A stretch of 64,000 bases of DNA from Sphingobacterium sp. lm-10. Lineage in GTDB: Bacteria > Bacteroidota > Bacteroidia > Sphingobacteriales > Sphingobacteriaceae. Both the position numbers and the translations under genes were made by a program. Below are positions 34,039 through 44,303 of this stretch, piece by piece (position 1 is the first letter of the stretch; each line of letters starts with the position of its first letter). The stretch is from NCBI RefSeq assembly GCF_023554555.1, contig NZ_JAMJWC010000002.1:744001-808000 (forward strand), written 5' to 3'. The notes beneath the pieces were generated by a model. That model was not told the DNA's origin and ran no database searches. It saw only the letters and a list, made by a program, of their open reading frames with translations.

Positions 34039-34938
34039 TTGACGACAACCACAGATATACAGCTGCTTACGCCAAAACATTGGAAAGACTATGAGCTGAT
34101 CGATTGCGGAGATTTCGAAAAAATCGAACGTTTCGGTGATATGATCTTGATTCGCCCGGAGCCACAAGCTGTCTGGCCAAAAAGTTTATCCGCTGCCGAA
34201 TGGGAAAAACGATATCATATCAAATTCAAGGGAAGATCTGCAACCAGTGGAGAATGGCTTAAAAAAAGTCCTAAAACACCTGATAGGTGGCATATTACCT
34301 ACCGTAATGAATTGGTAGAAATTCGTTTTCGACTAGGGCTTACCTCCTTCAAGCACGTGGGGATCTTTCCGGAGCAGGCCGTAAACTGGGATTATATTTC
34401 CGAATCGGTAAAAGCCATAAAAAATCCGAGACCAAAATTTTTGAACTTGTTTGCCTACACAGGTGGTGCTTCATTGATAGCACGCGCTGCTGGAGCAGAC
34501 GTTACGCATGTGGATTCCATCAAACAAGTCGTGACCTGGGCTAATGAGAATCAGGAATTATCTGGGCTTCAGGATATCCGTTGGATGGTTGAAGATGCAT
34601 TGAAATTTGTACAGCGCGAGCTGAAGAGAGGCAACACCTATCATGGTATCATTTTGGATCCTCCGGCGTACGGGCATGGTCCAAAAGGGGAGAAGTGGAA
34701 GCTGGAAGACAATATCCGTGATATGATGCGCGATGTGGTGCAGTTGCTGGATCCGGAAGAGCATTTTCTGATCTTGAATACCTATTCTCTGGGATTCTCT
34801 TCCGTCATTGTAGAAAATCTGATTCGTACATCGTTTCCAGCTGTACAGAATCTGGAAGTGGGTGAGCTGTATCTACAGGCTACTGCAGGCACCAAACTGC
34901 CATTGGGCGTATTCGGGAAATTCAGAAAATTTAAATAA
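34039..34938 (+). CDS. class I SAM-dependent methyltransferase (RlmI/RlmK-like)
   Basis: This 299-residue protein starts with an unusual TTG at 34039; upstream ATGs are absent and the family N-terminus (LLTPKHWKDYELIDCG) begins right after. It contains the SAM-binding FLNLFAYTGGASL, a VTHVDSIKQV acidic loop and the catalytic-type LDPPAYGHGP motif. These belong to the RlmI/RlmK 23S rRNA methyltransferase family. The base modified cannot be told. It is an independent unit with a bidirectional terminator at 34944-34978. Confidence 0.83.
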   Translation: MTTTTDIQLLTPKHWKDYELIDCGDFEKIERFGDMILIRPEPQAVWPKSLSAAEWEKRYHIKFKGRSATSGEWLKKSPKTPDRWHITYRNELVEIRFRLGLTSFKHVGIFPEQAVNWDYISESVKAIKNPRPKFLNLFAYTGGASLIARAAGADVTHVDSIKQVVTWANENQELSGLQDIRWMVEDALKFVQRELKRGNTYHGIILDPPAYGHGPKGEKWKLEDNIRDMMRDVVQLLDPEEHFLILNTYSLGFSSVIVENLIRTSFPAVQNLEVGELYLQATAGTKLPLGVFGKFRKFK

Positions 34939-34943
34939 AATAA

Positions 34944-34978
34944 AAGTTACGGAATCGCCTTAAGCGTTTCCGTAACTT
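34944..34978. terminator. bidirectional terminator between methyltransferase and msrA
   Basis: AAGTTACGGAA (34944-34954) pairs with TTCCGTAACTT (34968-34978) over 11 bp, with inner CGC/GCG. It overlaps the msrA stop codon at 34960-34962. Confidence 0.7.
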
Positions 34979-35478
34979 GCTAAGAATTTCTTCAGCTTCG
35001 GAGCCACCACTGCTTGGCAATACTGGTTTTCCGGGTTGCGGTTGAAATAGTTCTGATGGTAATCCTCAGCCTTCCAAAAAGTCACCGCCGGTTCTACTGC
35101 TGTCACGATGGCATCTGAATATACGCCTTGGGAAGTCAATTCTTCTATAAATTGTACTGCTTGTAGATGCTGTTCTTCGCTGTGGTAGAACACTACGGAA
35201 CGATATTGTGTACCTACATCCGCGCCCTGCCGATTTAATGTCGTTGGGTTATGCGTTCTAAAAAATATACCTAATAGATCGATAAAGGAAAGTTTCGTTT
35301 CATCAAAATCGATCTGAATCACTTCTACGTGCCCCGTGGCTCCTGAGCATACCTGTTCGTACGTAGGGTTTTCCCGTTGACCACCCATGTAGCCTGGTAA
35401 AACCGATACAATACCATCTAGCTGCTGAAATATAACCTCCGTACACCAGAAACAACCTCCTCCAAATGTCGCTAACAT
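34960..35478 (-). CDS. msrA: peptide-methionine (S)-S-oxide reductase MsrA
   Basis: The 172-residue enzyme repairs oxidised methionine using thioredoxin. The active-site GGGCFWCTE lies at residues 6-14, immediately after the start, and EDYHQNYF and QYCQAV near the C-terminus complete the family. Its size fits a stand-alone MsrA without an MsrB fusion. It ends in the terminator shared with the methyltransferase gene. Confidence 0.96.
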   Translation of the reverse strand: MLATFGGGCFWCTEVIFQQLDGIVSVLPGYMGGQRENPTYEQVCSGATGHVEVIQIDFDETKLSFIDLLGIFFRTHNPTTLNRQGADVGTQYRSVVFYHSEEQHLQAVQFIEELTSQGVYSDAIVTAVEPAVTFWKAEDYHQNYFNRNPENQYCQAVVAPKLKKFLASYGNA

Positions 35479-35551
35479 AATAGTATAATTTTATATGAAG
35501 TAAAAAATCGTGTGATTATGCTGAACAAGATCACGATACAAAGATACGGTA

Positions 35552-36583
35552 CTAAAAGATATGTTTTCCCTTCTCGATGATGTCCTGCTGTTCATTATGA
35601 CATACCGCAAACGAAAAGCCAGCTTGTAAAGCATAAGATCCATACTCTCCCTTCTTATTAAGCGCCAGAAATCCTACTTGGATCTCCTTTGCAATCTCGG
35701 GTTTCTTCTTGACGATGCGCTCCACCGCTTCTTTGCAGGCTGCTTCTGGCGAATGCCCTTGTCTCATCAATTCTACCACCAGAAAACTGCCGACCGTACG
35801 AATCACTTCTTCGCCTACACCCGTAGAGGTGGCCGCGCCCACTTCATTATCCACGTAAAGACCCGCTCCGATAATGGGGCTGTCTCCTACACGGCCACGC
35901 ATTTTAAATGCCATGCCGCTGGTAGTACATGCGCCCGATAGGTTTCCTGCTGCATCTAAGGCCAACATACCGATGGTATCATGATTATACTGGTTGCCCG
36001 GCAATCTTTCGGTCTGAAACGATTTATTTTCAATATTGATGATCGGTTTATACTTTCTTTCTTTCAACCATTCTTGCCAAGCCTCCTTCGAAGAAGGAAT
36101 CAGCAATTCCTCTCGTTCGAATCCTTTCTCTAGGGCAAATTGTAAGGCCCCTTCGCCCACGAGCATAACGTGTGGGGTATCTTCCATTACTTTGCGCGCT
36201 ACAGAAATCGGATGTGCGATATGTTCCAATGCGGCGACTGATCCGCAATTTCCTTCCGCATCCATGATACAGGCGTCTAAGCTAACGTGGCCATCGCGAT
36301 CAGGATAGCCGCCTTTACCCACGGTGGGATTAGAAAGATCGGCCTCCGCCACCTGTACGCCGGCTTCTACCGCGTCCAGTGCGGATCCGCCCGGCTGCAA
36401 GATTTTCCAGGCCGCTTGATTCGCAGCTACACCAAAATCCCAGGTCGATATCACGATTGGTTTTCTCGTCGCATTCGTTGGCGTATGAAAAGCAGGTAAA
36501 GAATTAGGAAGTGCGCTGACCGAAACGGCACCAATCATTGCCTTCTTTATAAAAACGCGTCTGGAATCTATCTTTTTATTCAT
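35552..36583 (-). CDS. N4-(beta-N-acetylglucosaminyl)-L-asparaginase, Tat-exported
   Basis: The 343-residue precursor is an Ntn-hydrolase: HDTIGM (201-206) marks autocleavage before Thr203, which becomes the nucleophile of the beta chain, and MRGRVGDSPIIGAGLY and ATSTGVGE are the conserved substrate-site pieces. The N-terminus carries a twin-arginine signal (SRRVFIKKA) and hydrophobic stretch, so it is exported folded. The Elizabethkingia homologue removes N-linked sugar from asparagine; the substrate here is inferred. Confidence 0.9.
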   Translation of the reverse strand: MNKKIDSRRVFIKKAMIGAVSVSALPNSLPAFHTPTNATRKPIVISTWDFGVAANQAAWKILQPGGSALDAVEAGVQVAEADLSNPTVGKGGYPDRDGHVSLDACIMDAEGNCGSVAALEHIAHPISVARKVMEDTPHVMLVGEGALQFALEKGFEREELLIPSSKEAWQEWLKERKYKPIINIENKSFQTERLPGNQYNHDTIGMLALDAAGNLSGACTTSGMAFKMRGRVGDSPIIGAGLYVDNEVGAATSTGVGEEVIRTVGSFLVVELMRQGHSPEAACKEAVERIVKKKPEIAKEIQVGFLALNKKGEYGSYALQAGFSFAVCHNEQQDIIEKGKHIF

Positions 36584-36746
36584 TATGTTGTCCTTTTTCT
36601 GTGCCGATTTATTCGTATTTTAGCTTACGTCAAGTTCGGGTTTACGGCAGTTTATGCGTAGCCTTGGTTAAGTCTGTTTGCCATCGAATATCGCCGGGCT
36701 TAAAAGTAAATATTTGATCGCAAAAAAGGAAACATTCATCTCTGTC

Positions 36747-37817
36747 ATGCACAACGCTTCGGCTCCAACCAATTGGATACATCATCATCAAGGTAAATTT
36801 CAGATACGGTATAGACCTTATACCTTACAGATGAATCATGTATTCACCGTAGCCTCATTTAGTCGAACTACCACACCAGTGGTGTTATTGGAACTGGATT
36901 TCGAAGGCTTTACCGGATACGGTGAAGCAGCGATGCCTCCTTATCTTGGTGAGTCTCAGGAAAGCGTGTTTGGCTTTCTTCAGCAGGTTGATTTATCTCG
37001 ATTCTCTTCTCCATTTGAGACGGCGGATATACTCGCTTATGTCGATGCTTTAGCCCCCAATAATACCGCTGCCAAAGCTGCCATTGATATCGCGCTGCAC
37101 GACCTCATAGGCAAGATCATGCAACAGCCTTTTTATAAAGTTTGGGGATTGGATAGCCAGAAGATTCCTCCAACATCCTTTACCATTGGCATCGATACAG
37201 AAGCGATGATTAGGCAGAAGGTAGCCGAAGCAGGGACTTATCGTATGCTGAAGGTGAAACTGGGTTTGGAAACCGACAAGATGATTATTGAAACCATCCG
37301 ATCGGTCACCGACGTGCCACTTTGTGCCGATGTCAACCAGGGATGGAAAGACAAATACCTCGCGCTGGATATGGCCGGTTGGTTGGCAGAAAGGAACGTG
37401 GTTTTTCTGGAACAGCCTATGCCGAAAGACCAAGCGGAAGATAATGCCTGGCTCACCGCACGATCACCTATTCCTACGATTGCAGATGAAGCATGTCAGC
37501 GTTTGGCCGACGTTCCTGCATTGCGAGGGATATATAGCGGCATTAACATCAAACTAATGAAATGTACGGGCATGCGTGAAGCAAAACAAATGGCAGAGTT
37601 GGCACGTGCCCTGGATATGAAGGTCATGTTGGGTTGTATGACCGAAACCTCTTGTGCGATTTCCGCAGCAGCGCAATTAGCACCGCTAGCCGATTGGGCA
37701 GACTTGGATGGCGCTTTGCTTATTGGCAATGATCTCTTTGATGGCATGAAAGTGCATGATGGTCTATGTCATCTGCCCGAACGCCCAGGCATCGGCGTGA
37801 TAAAAAAGGGAGATTAA
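36747..37817 (+). CDS. L-Ala-D/L-Glu (dipeptide) epimerase, enolase superfamily
   Basis: The start at 36747 (MHNASAPTNWIHH) is preferred to the open frame from 36678, whose extra residues look non-coding. The 356-residue protein has the enolase-superfamily capping domain (LELDFEGFTGYGEA) and barrel with K-x-K (MLKVKLG), metal acids in CADVNQGW, EQPMP and ADEACQR, and a lysine in NIKLMKCTG opposite the K-x-K. This site epimerises L-Ala-L-Glu or similar dipeptides from murein turnover. It is a single gene, 72 bp from parE. Confidence 0.85.
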   Translation: MHNASAPTNWIHHHQGKFQIRYRPYTLQMNHVFTVASFSRTTTPVVLLELDFEGFTGYGEAAMPPYLGESQESVFGFLQQVDLSRFSSPFETADILAYVDALAPNNTAAKAAIDIALHDLIGKIMQQPFYKVWGLDSQKIPPTSFTIGIDTEAMIRQKVAEAGTYRMLKVKLGLETDKMIIETIRSVTDVPLCADVNQGWKDKYLALDMAGWLAERNVVFLEQPMPKDQAEDNAWLTARSPIPTIADEACQRLADVPALRGIYSGINIKLMKCTGMREAKQMAELARALDMKVMLGCMTETSCAISAAAQLAPLADWADLDGALLIGNDLFDGMKVHDGLCHLPERPGIGVIKKGD

Positions 37818-37837
37818 TGGGATTGCACTAATTTTCT

Positions 37838-37845
37838 TATTTTTG
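37838..37845 (+). promoter_or_regulatory. -7 box TATTTTTG upstream of parE
   Basis: TATTTTTG fits TAnnTTTG and lies 44 bases before the parE start. No well-spaced TTTG box is visible upstream. Confidence 0.4.
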
Positions 37846-37889
37846 TATTCCGACCACCGCACACCCCATTTTACAACATATAGATACAC

Positions 37890-39743
37890 ATGAGCACATA
37901 TAACGAAGATAGTATACGATCACTAGACTGGAAAGAGCATATTAGGCTTCGCCCAGGGATGTATATCGGTAAGTTGGGCGATGGCTCTGCCTATGATGAT
38001 GGCATCTATGTGTTATTAAAAGAGGTGATGGATAATTGCATCGATGAGTTTGTGATGGGCGCTGGCCGCTCCATCGATATCACGGTGAATGAAAATAAAG
38101 TATCTATCAGAGATTACGGCCGTGGTATTCCAATCGGTTCCGTGGTCGATGTGGTATCCAAAATCAATACGGGTGGTAAATACGATAGCAAAGCATTTCA
38201 AAAATCGGTGGGATTAAACGGGGTGGGTACAAAGGCGGTCAACGCCTTATCGACACAATTTACGGTGCAGTCCTATCGGCAGAATGTCACGCGCATCGCT
38301 CAATTTTCGCAGGGGGAACTGGTATCTGACGAGAAGAAGGATACCACACAGCGAAACGGAACTTCGGTTACGTTTTATCCAGATAACAACATTTTTAGGA
38401 ACTATAAGTACCGCATGGAATTTGTAGAGAACATGATCTGGAATTATGTTTTCTTAAATTCTGGCTTGACGATCAATTTCAACGGACAAAAATTCATCTC
38501 TGAGAATGGTCTGAAAGACTTGCTGGAACGCAACGTAGAAACCGAGTCGATGCGCTACGGCATCATCCATCTTCGTGGAGAAGATATTGAGATTGCGCTT
38601 ACGCATGGTCAGCAATATGGCGAAGAATATTATTCTTTCGTCAATGGCCAACATACTACCCAGGGTGGTACTCATCAAGCGGCTTTTCGCGAGGCCGTAG
38701 TCAAAACCATTCGGGAGTTTTATAAGAAAGATTACGATGCCTCGGATATTCGTGCCTCTATTATCGGTGCGATTGCCATCAAGGTGCAAGAACCGGTTTT
38801 TGAATCGCAGACGAAAACAAAATTAGGCTCCCAGAATATTGGACCCGAAGGGCCGAGTGTGCGTACGTTTATCAATGACTTTTTGAAAAAGGCACTGGAT
38901 GATTACTTGCACCGTAACCCCGAAACCGCAGATGCCCTTCAAAAAAGAATTTTGCAGTCGGAACGCGAACGTAAGGATATTGCGGGGATTAAAAAGTTGG
39001 CGAATGAGCGCGCCAAAAAAGCATCTGTTCATAACCGCAAATTAAGAGACTGTAAACTGCATTTTTCCGATAAGCACGAGCGCAATCAGGAAACTACGTT
39101 GTTTATTACCGAAGGAGATTCTGCCAGTGGCTCGATCACGAAATCGCGCGATGTGATGACACAAGCGGTGTTCAGCTTGAAAGGAAAGCCCCTCAATTCC
39201 TACGGGATGTCTAAGAAGATCGTTTACGAGAACGAAGAGTTTAACCTATTGCAGCACGCCCTCAATATTGAGGATGGATTGGATGGCCTGCGCTACAATA
39301 ATATTGTAGTGGCTACTGATGCCGACGTGGATGGCATGCACATACGCTTGTTATTACTCACCTTTTTCCTGCAATTTTTCCCGGATCTTGTTAAATCCGG
39401 TCACGTTTCCATCTTGCAAACCCCACTGTTTCGGGTACGGAACAAGAAAGAAACGATTTATTGTTATTCCGAAGAAGAAAAGCAGCAAGCCATCAAGAAA
39501 TTGGGAGGTAAGCCGGAGATCACCCGATTTAAAGGGTTGGGCGAAATATCACCATCAGAATTTGGGTTGTTTATCGGAAAAGATATGCGGCTGGACCCAG
39601 TCATCCTGTCCAAAGAAAATAAACTCAGCCATCTATTGGAGTACTATATGGGTAAGAATACGCCAGATCGACAAAAGCATATTGTCAACAATCTGCGCGT
39701 AGAATTGGATACAGAGGAAGAATTAACGAAAGCGGCTGTTTAA
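37890..39743 (+). CDS. parE: DNA topoisomerase IV subunit B
   Basis: The 617-residue ATPase subunit of topoisomerase IV decatenates daughter chromosomes. GHKL ATP-binding motifs are seen early ([32 protein letters not shown]), then the TOPRIM motifs [10 protein letters not shown] and [14 protein letters not shown]. It is shorter than GyrB and of the type Bacteroidota annotate as ParE. The last 21 bases overlap the end of the convergent nicotinamide-riboside kinase gene. parC is not adjacent within the window on the right side. Confidence 0.93.
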   Translation: MSTYNEDSIRSLDWKEHIRLRPGMYIGKLGDGSAYDDGIYVLLKEVMDNCIDEFVMGAGRSIDITVNENKVSIRDYGRGIPIGSVVDVVSKINTGGKYDSKAFQKSVGLNGVGTKAVNALSTQFTVQSYRQNVTRIAQFSQGELVSDEKKDTTQRNGTSVTFYPDNNIFRNYKYRMEFVENMIWNYVFLNSGLTINFNGQKFISENGLKDLLERNVETESMRYGIIHLRGEDIEIALTHGQQYGEEYYSFVNGQHTTQGGTHQAAFREAVVKTIREFYKKDYDASDIRASIIGAIAIKVQEPVFESQTKTKLGSQNIGPEGPSVRTFINDFLKKALDDYLHRNPETADALQKRILQSERERKDIAGIKKLANERAKKASVHNRKLRDCKLHFSDKHERNQETTLFITEGDSASGSITKSRDVMTQAVFSLKGKPLNSYGMSKKIVYENEEFNLLQHALNIEDGLDGLRYNNIVVATDADVDGMHIRLLLLTFFLQFFPDLVKSGHVSILQTPLFRVRNKKETIYCYSEEEKQQAIKKLGGKPEITRFKGLGEISPSEFGLFIGKDMRLDPVILSKENKLSHLLEYYMGKNTPDRQKHIVNNLRVELDTEEELTKAAV

Positions 39744-40265
39744 GAATCTACTGACGGCCGCGATACCGTTTTCAGATCGTGCTGTGCCCTGTCCTGAGAT
39801 CACGCTATAGGACGCTTTTAGTTTATTTAGTTCTGTTTTCCATACTTCCAGAAAGTGTGGTCGATCTTCCGGAAAATCACGCAAAGGATCATCTTCCCAA
39901 GGTAAATCGATATCCATAATAAGATAGAAATCGTATTCGCGCCGCGCGATCTCACGCAATACTTCTTCGGGCGTATGGCCAAATAGGTGATCGCTCCAGA
40001 TTTTAATGGTCATGATCGTGGTATCTGCGATAAGCAGATTGTCTTTTGCCAAAGGTATGAGCGATTCCTCTAAGGCGATCTGCCCGTAATACATGTTTAA
40101 CTCGTCCTGTAGCGTATACTGATTATTAAGATGCTGACAGTAATAGCGTGCATATTCCGGAACACACACCGTATTCCAATGTTCGGCCAATTGTTTAGCC
40201 ATCGTTGATTTGCCGGTAGATTCTGGGCCGACAACAGCAATTTTAAGGAGTTGAGGTGCGTGCAT
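39723..40265 (-). CDS. NadR-like nicotinamide riboside kinase
   Basis: The 180-residue P-loop kinase has Walker [12 protein letters not shown] (13-23), VPEYARYY, and [16 protein letters not shown], as in the C-terminal kinase domain of NadR. It would phosphorylate nicotinamide riboside to NMN inside the cell. The adenylyltransferase and repressor domains of full NadR are absent. It overlaps pnuC by 23 bp, so uptake and trapping are coupled. Its 3' end overlaps parE by 21 bp in convergent orientation. Confidence 0.88.
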   Translation of the reverse strand: MHAPQLLKIAVVGPESTGKSTMAKQLAEHWNTVCVPEYARYYCQHLNNQYTLQDELNMYYGQIALEESLIPLAKDNLLIADTTIMTIKIWSDHLFGHTPEEVLREIARREYDFYLIMDIDLPWEDDPLRDFPEDRPHFLEVWKTELNKLKASYSVISGQGTARSENGIAAVSRFLNSRFR

Positions 40266-40887
40266 TTTCTAATGTAAAATAGGTGTTTTTCCAATCCCGA
40301 TACCCTTTCCAGGCAATTCCAGCAAATATAACATATAATACCGCCGTCATAGCCAAATCCTTATGTAGATACAAGGGGATATAACAGATATTTACCGCAA
40401 TCCAAATCATCCAGCTCTGTAATATCTTGCGGGTCATCAAGAGTTGTGCGCCAAAGCTCATCGCTGTACACATCCCATCTACGTAGGGCACGTCAGTATC
40501 CGTCCATCGCTGTAAGGCGAAGCCCAGACTGGCTCCTAAAATAATGATCGCCGCAATGGTAATTAAGCATTGGTTGAATGAAAGGGAACTGATTGGCTTG
40601 TCGGAGGAGAGATCGCGTTTTCGCCAATAATACCATCCGTAGATGGCTGTAAGTAAGAAATATACCTGAAGCATACTATCTCCGTACAGTCGATGTTGAT
40701 AAAATATAACCAAATAGCAGGTCACGCTCAAGATGCTAATCGGCCAGTTCCAAATATGCTGTTTGGCGGCCAGATACACGCAGACCAAACCGGTGGCGGT
40801 GCCTATCCACTCCAGCCAAGTGGTATCTCTGAGTTGTTGGAGGAAATCGATAATAAGTGGAGACATGCTGGTATCGCTAAGCGGCAA
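40243..40887 (-). CDS. pnuC: PnuC-family nicotinamide riboside transporter
   Basis: The 214-residue protein has seven to eight membrane segments with the PnuC motifs WLEWIGTATGLVCVYLAAK, NIWNWPI-type NWPISILS and YGWYYWRKR. PnuC passes nicotinamide riboside by facilitated diffusion and depends on intracellular phosphorylation. The overlapping kinase gene fits that. The later WMIWIAVNICYIPLYLHKDL stretch is also family-typical. No thiamine genes are near, so the PnuT alternative is less likely. Confidence 0.88.
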   Translation of the reverse strand: MPLSDTSMSPLIIDFLQQLRDTTWLEWIGTATGLVCVYLAAKQHIWNWPISILSVTCYLVIFYQHRLYGDSMLQVYFLLTAIYGWYYWRKRDLSSDKPISSLSFNQCLITIAAIIILGASLGFALQRWTDTDVPYVDGMCTAMSFGAQLLMTRKILQSWMIWIAVNICYIPLYLHKDLAMTAVLYVIFAGIAWKGYRDWKNTYFTLENARTSTP

Positions 40888-40937
40888 TAAAGATAATAAA
40901 TATCCCTATATAGCCATTGATGATACCGCCTCTTGGT

Positions 40938-41411
40938 TTACTGAACCAACTTATTAGCGCAATTTGTGCTGGCGAAGGACTCTGGTTTGGCCTTAAACAT
41001 AAAGCCCATTCCCATAATGTACCCCATAGCCTCTTTCAGTGCCGTGTTGGATTGAAAGTTCGGATTAGTATTGATATCGGCATGCACTTCCAGATCCACA
41101 TGATATTGATCTAATAACGGACAAACCTGATAGGCAATGTCGATAGAATGCTGTACCTCAATCAACATACGTTCTTTGATCGTCATGGTGTGGTTTTTTC
41201 GGTCTTTGTGAATAAACATAAATCCACCACGGTGTTCTCGTAAAAAGACGATCACTGTCGCAAATTCGACAATTCCGCGCTTTACCTGAGAGTCAGTTCC
41301 GATGTAAATCTTCAATTTGTTTCCCAGTTGATGTTCACGAATAATGGTGTCTTCGACCGCTTGGAGGATGGGTACGTGGAGGGATTCTCCGTTGAATTTT
41401 TGCCAATTCAT
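40938..41411 (-). CDS. YkuK-like RNase H-fold protein
   Basis: The 157-residue protein contains IYIGTDSQVKRG (early acidic residue), ATVIVFLREHRGG and HADINTNPNF (second acidic pair), matching the YkuK/DUF458 family with an RNase H-like fold. Biochemical role is not established. It lies 50 bp upstream of pnuC on the same strand but shares no known function with it. Confidence 0.8.
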   Translation of the reverse strand: MNWQKFNGESLHVPILQAVEDTIIREHQLGNKLKIYIGTDSQVKRGIVEFATVIVFLREHRGGFMFIHKDRKNHTMTIKERMLIEVQHSIDIAYQVCPLLDQYHVDLEVHADINTNPNFQSNTALKEAMGYIMGMGFMFKAKPESFASTNCANKLVQ

Positions 41412-41508
41412 AGTAAAGAGATTACGTATTCCTAAATCTACGAAACTTGTATCTTATTTACTATTAAGGATTTATTAATTTTTTGATATTTGACCTTTCA
41501 ATCTATCG

Positions 41509-42183
41509 CTAATCTTTGATCCCATAGGATAGGTCTCCTGCGTCGCCCAATCCGGGTACGATATACGCTTTGCTCGTCAGTTCCTTGTCGAGGTCTCCAA
41601 TCCAGATCTTGGCTTCTGGCAAGAATGCCCGCACATGCTGTACACCTTCTTCAGAGGCAATCACCGTCGCGATATGCAGCTCGCGAATATTGTAGTCGGC
41701 CAGCAGTTCTTTACAGCAAAGAACCAGACTCTGCCCAGTGGCCAACATCGTATCTGCAACGATAACAATTTTATCATCCAGATCGGGGGTATTCTGATAT
41801 TTTTTATGGATCTCAAATTCCCCGCTTTTTTTGGTATGCCTATAGGCACCGATAAAGCCACTATCCGCTTCATCAAAAGCATTTAAGAAGCCTTGGTGAA
41901 AAGGTAATCCTGCACGAATAATGGTGAGTAGTACCGGTTGTTCGGACAAGACATTGGTCTCCGCCAGACCCAATGGTGTATCTACCTCTGCGGGCTGATA
42001 GGGAAGCACCTTACTGATTTCGTACGCCATCATTTCACCAATGCGCTCTAGGTTACGACGAAAACGCATACGATCCTTCTGGATATCGGTATTTCTCAAT
42101 TCCACCAAGTACTGGTTTACGAGACTATTTTGTTCTGTTAGGATCCTAATCATGTTTCTCTTGTCAGTTACGGAGTTAAACAC
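41509..42183 (-). CDS. upp: uracil phosphoribosyltransferase
   Basis: The 224-residue salvage enzyme makes UMP from uracil and PRPP. The PRPP loop VADTMLATGQSLV and the uracil-binding C-terminal IVPGLGDAGDLSYG are both present; ILTIIRAGLPFHQG is the conserved early loop. It is divergent from uvrB with 78 bp between the starts. Confidence 0.95.
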   Translation of the reverse strand: MFNSVTDKRNMIRILTEQNSLVNQYLVELRNTDIQKDRMRFRRNLERIGEMMAYEISKVLPYQPAEVDTPLGLAETNVLSEQPVLLTIIRAGLPFHQGFLNAFDEADSGFIGAYRHTKKSGEFEIHKKYQNTPDLDDKIVIVADTMLATGQSLVLCCKELLADYNIRELHIATVIASEEGVQHVRAFLPEAKIWIGDLDKELTSKAYIVPGLGDAGDLSYGIKD

Positions 42184-42261
42184 ACGGGATCTGGAATAGT
42201 TTAGAAAAACCCTTTTTACTGCATCTTGTTATCTTAATAATAATCGCTACATTGCTATCAA

Positions 42262-44292
42262 ATGAAATTCGAATTAACATCAGAATACCAGCCTACCGGA
42301 GATCAGCCACAAGCTATTAAGGAGCTTGTACACGGCGTCAACAGCGGAGAAACGTATCAGACCTTGCTAGGGGTAACCGGTTCAGGAAAGACATTTACGG
42401 TAGCCAATGTCATTCAGCAAACACAAAAGCCTACACTGATATTGAGCCATAATAAGACGTTGGCCGCGCAATTGTATGGAGAGTTCAAGCAGTTCTTTCC
42501 GAACAATTCGGTGCAGTATTTTGTCAGTTATTACGATTATTATCAACCGGAAGCCTTTATAGCTTCCACTAGTACTTATATAGAGAAAGACCTTGCGATC
42601 AACGAAGAGATCGAAAAGCTGAGGCTAGCCACCACTTCGGCGCTCATGTCTGGCAGGCGTGATGTCATCGTCGTATCGTCCGTGTCCTGTATTTATGGTA
42701 TGGGTAATCCAGAAGATTTCTCCCGCTCTATCTTTCGTTTTGGTGTGGGGATGACCGTATCGCGCAATGGCTTTTTGCACCGCTTGGTAGAGATTCTTTA
42801 CGCACGTACGACGACGGATTTTAAGCGCGGAACATTTCGCGTAAAAGGCGATACGATAGATGTATATCCGGCTTACCTGGACAGCGCTTATCGGATCTCC
42901 TTCTTTGGCGATGAGATCGAAGAACTAAGTACCATAGATCCGGTGTCGGGGACCACCTTGGAAAAGCACGAAGAACTGGCGCTCTATCCAGCCAATCTTT
43001 TCGTGACGCCGAAAGAGAAATTCACAGAATCCATCTGGCAGATTCAGGAAGAGCTGATGCAACGTAAAGCCCAGTTGGAAGGAGACGGCATGTTGTTGGA
43101 AGCGAAACGTTTGGAAGAGCGTGTAAACTATGATCTGGAGATGATGCGTGAGCTCGGATATTGTTCAGGAATCGAGAATTATTCTCGTTTTTTTGATGGG
43201 CGTACAGCAGGTATGCGCCCCTTTTGTTTATTGGATTATTTTCCCAAAGATTATTTATTAGTGATCGATGAAAGCCATGTAACGTTGCCACAGGTACGCG
43301 CGATGTATGGCGGAGACCGTTCGCGTAAGATTTCGCTGGTAGAGCACGGGTTTCGTTTGCCTGCTGCGCTGGACAATCGACCGCTGAACTTTCCGGAATT
43401 TGAATCGCTCACCAATCAAACATTGTACGTGTCTGCTACGCCAGGCGATTACGAGTTGCAGCAAACGGAAGGTGTAGTTGTGGAACAAGTTATCCGGCCC
43501 ACAGGCCTATTGGATCCGATTATCGAAGTGCGTCCCGCAGTCAATCAAGTCGATGATTTACTAGAACAAGTGGATAAAACCATCAAAGAAGGTGGAAGAA
43601 TTCTGGTTACGACATTGACGAAACGTATGGCAGAGGAACTGACCAAGTACATGAATCGCCTGAATATTAAGGTGCGCTACATCCACTCGGAAGTGAAAAC
43701 CTTGGAAAGGGTGGAGATCCTGCGCGGTTTGCGTTTGGGAGAATTTGATGTTTTGGTTGGGGTGAATCTATTGCGGGAAGGATTAGATCTTCCCGAAGTC
43801 ACACTCGTGGCGATCTTAGATGCCGATAAGGAAGGTTTCTTACGTTCAGAAAGATCGTTAATACAAACGATTGGTCGTGCCGCACGTAATGATAAAGGTC
43901 GGGTAATTATGTATGCCGATCAGATGACGCAAAGTATGAATGTCACGATTGAGGAAACCAATCGCCGACGAGATAAGCAGATCGCCTACAACGTGAAGCA
44001 TGGCATTACGCCGAGAACTGTCGGAAAGTCGCGCGAAGAGATTATCGAACAAACATCCGTAGCAGATCTTAAAGGAGGTGAAGCTAAAGCTTATGTAGAA
44101 CCAGATGCAGGTACTATGGCAGCCGCAGATCCATTAATCGAATATATGGGAGAGAAGGATTTGAGCAAAGCCATAGAAACGGTACGCAAGCGCATGGAGA
44201 AAGCGGCCAAAAATATGGACTTTCTGGAAGCTGCAAAGCTGCGTGACGAAATGTTCACGTTGGAAAATGCGTATAAAGAACGCTTCGATTAG
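42262..44292 (+). CDS. uvrB: excinuclease ABC subunit B
   Basis: The 676-residue helicase-like damage verifier of nucleotide excision repair has Walker A GVTGSGKTFTVAN (38-50), the beta-hairpin YDYYQPEAFI, a DESHVTLPQ Walker B, helicase motifs VGVNLLREGLDLPEV and QTIGRAARN, and a C-terminal UVR domain (about 635-670; KAAKNMDFLEAAKLRDE) that binds UvrC. Full length. It has its own promoter region (TTATCTTAA about 30 bases upstream). Confidence 0.97.
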   Translation: MKFELTSEYQPTGDQPQAIKELVHGVNSGETYQTLLGVTGSGKTFTVANVIQQTQKPTLILSHNKTLAAQLYGEFKQFFPNNSVQYFVSYYDYYQPEAFIASTSTYIEKDLAINEEIEKLRLATTSALMSGRRDVIVVSSVSCIYGMGNPEDFSRSIFRFGVGMTVSRNGFLHRLVEILYARTTTDFKRGTFRVKGDTIDVYPAYLDSAYRISFFGDEIEELSTIDPVSGTTLEKHEELALYPANLFVTPKEKFTESIWQIQEELMQRKAQLEGDGMLLEAKRLEERVNYDLEMMRELGYCSGIENYSRFFDGRTAGMRPFCLLDYFPKDYLLVIDESHVTLPQVRAMYGGDRSRKISLVEHGFRLPAALDNRPLNFPEFESLTNQTLYVSATPGDYELQQTEGVVVEQVIRPTGLLDPIIEVRPAVNQVDDLLEQVDKTIKEGGRILVTTLTKRMAEELTKYMNRLNIKVRYIHSEVKTLERVEILRGLRLGEFDVLVGVNLLREGLDLPEVTLVAILDADKEGFLRSERSLIQTIGRAARNDKGRVIMYADQMTQSMNVTIEETNRRRDKQIAYNVKHGITPRTVGKSREEIIEQTSVADLKGGEAKAYVEPDAGTMAAADPLIEYMGEKDLSKAIETVRKRMEKAAKNMDFLEAAKLRDEMFTLENAYKERFD

Positions 44293-44303
44293 TGTAAACT
44301 TTA

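Noticed and set aside
36678..36746. N-terminal extension of the dipeptide epimerase frame
   Set aside because: The first 23 codons do not resemble the family; the ATG at 36747 is closer to the expected start.
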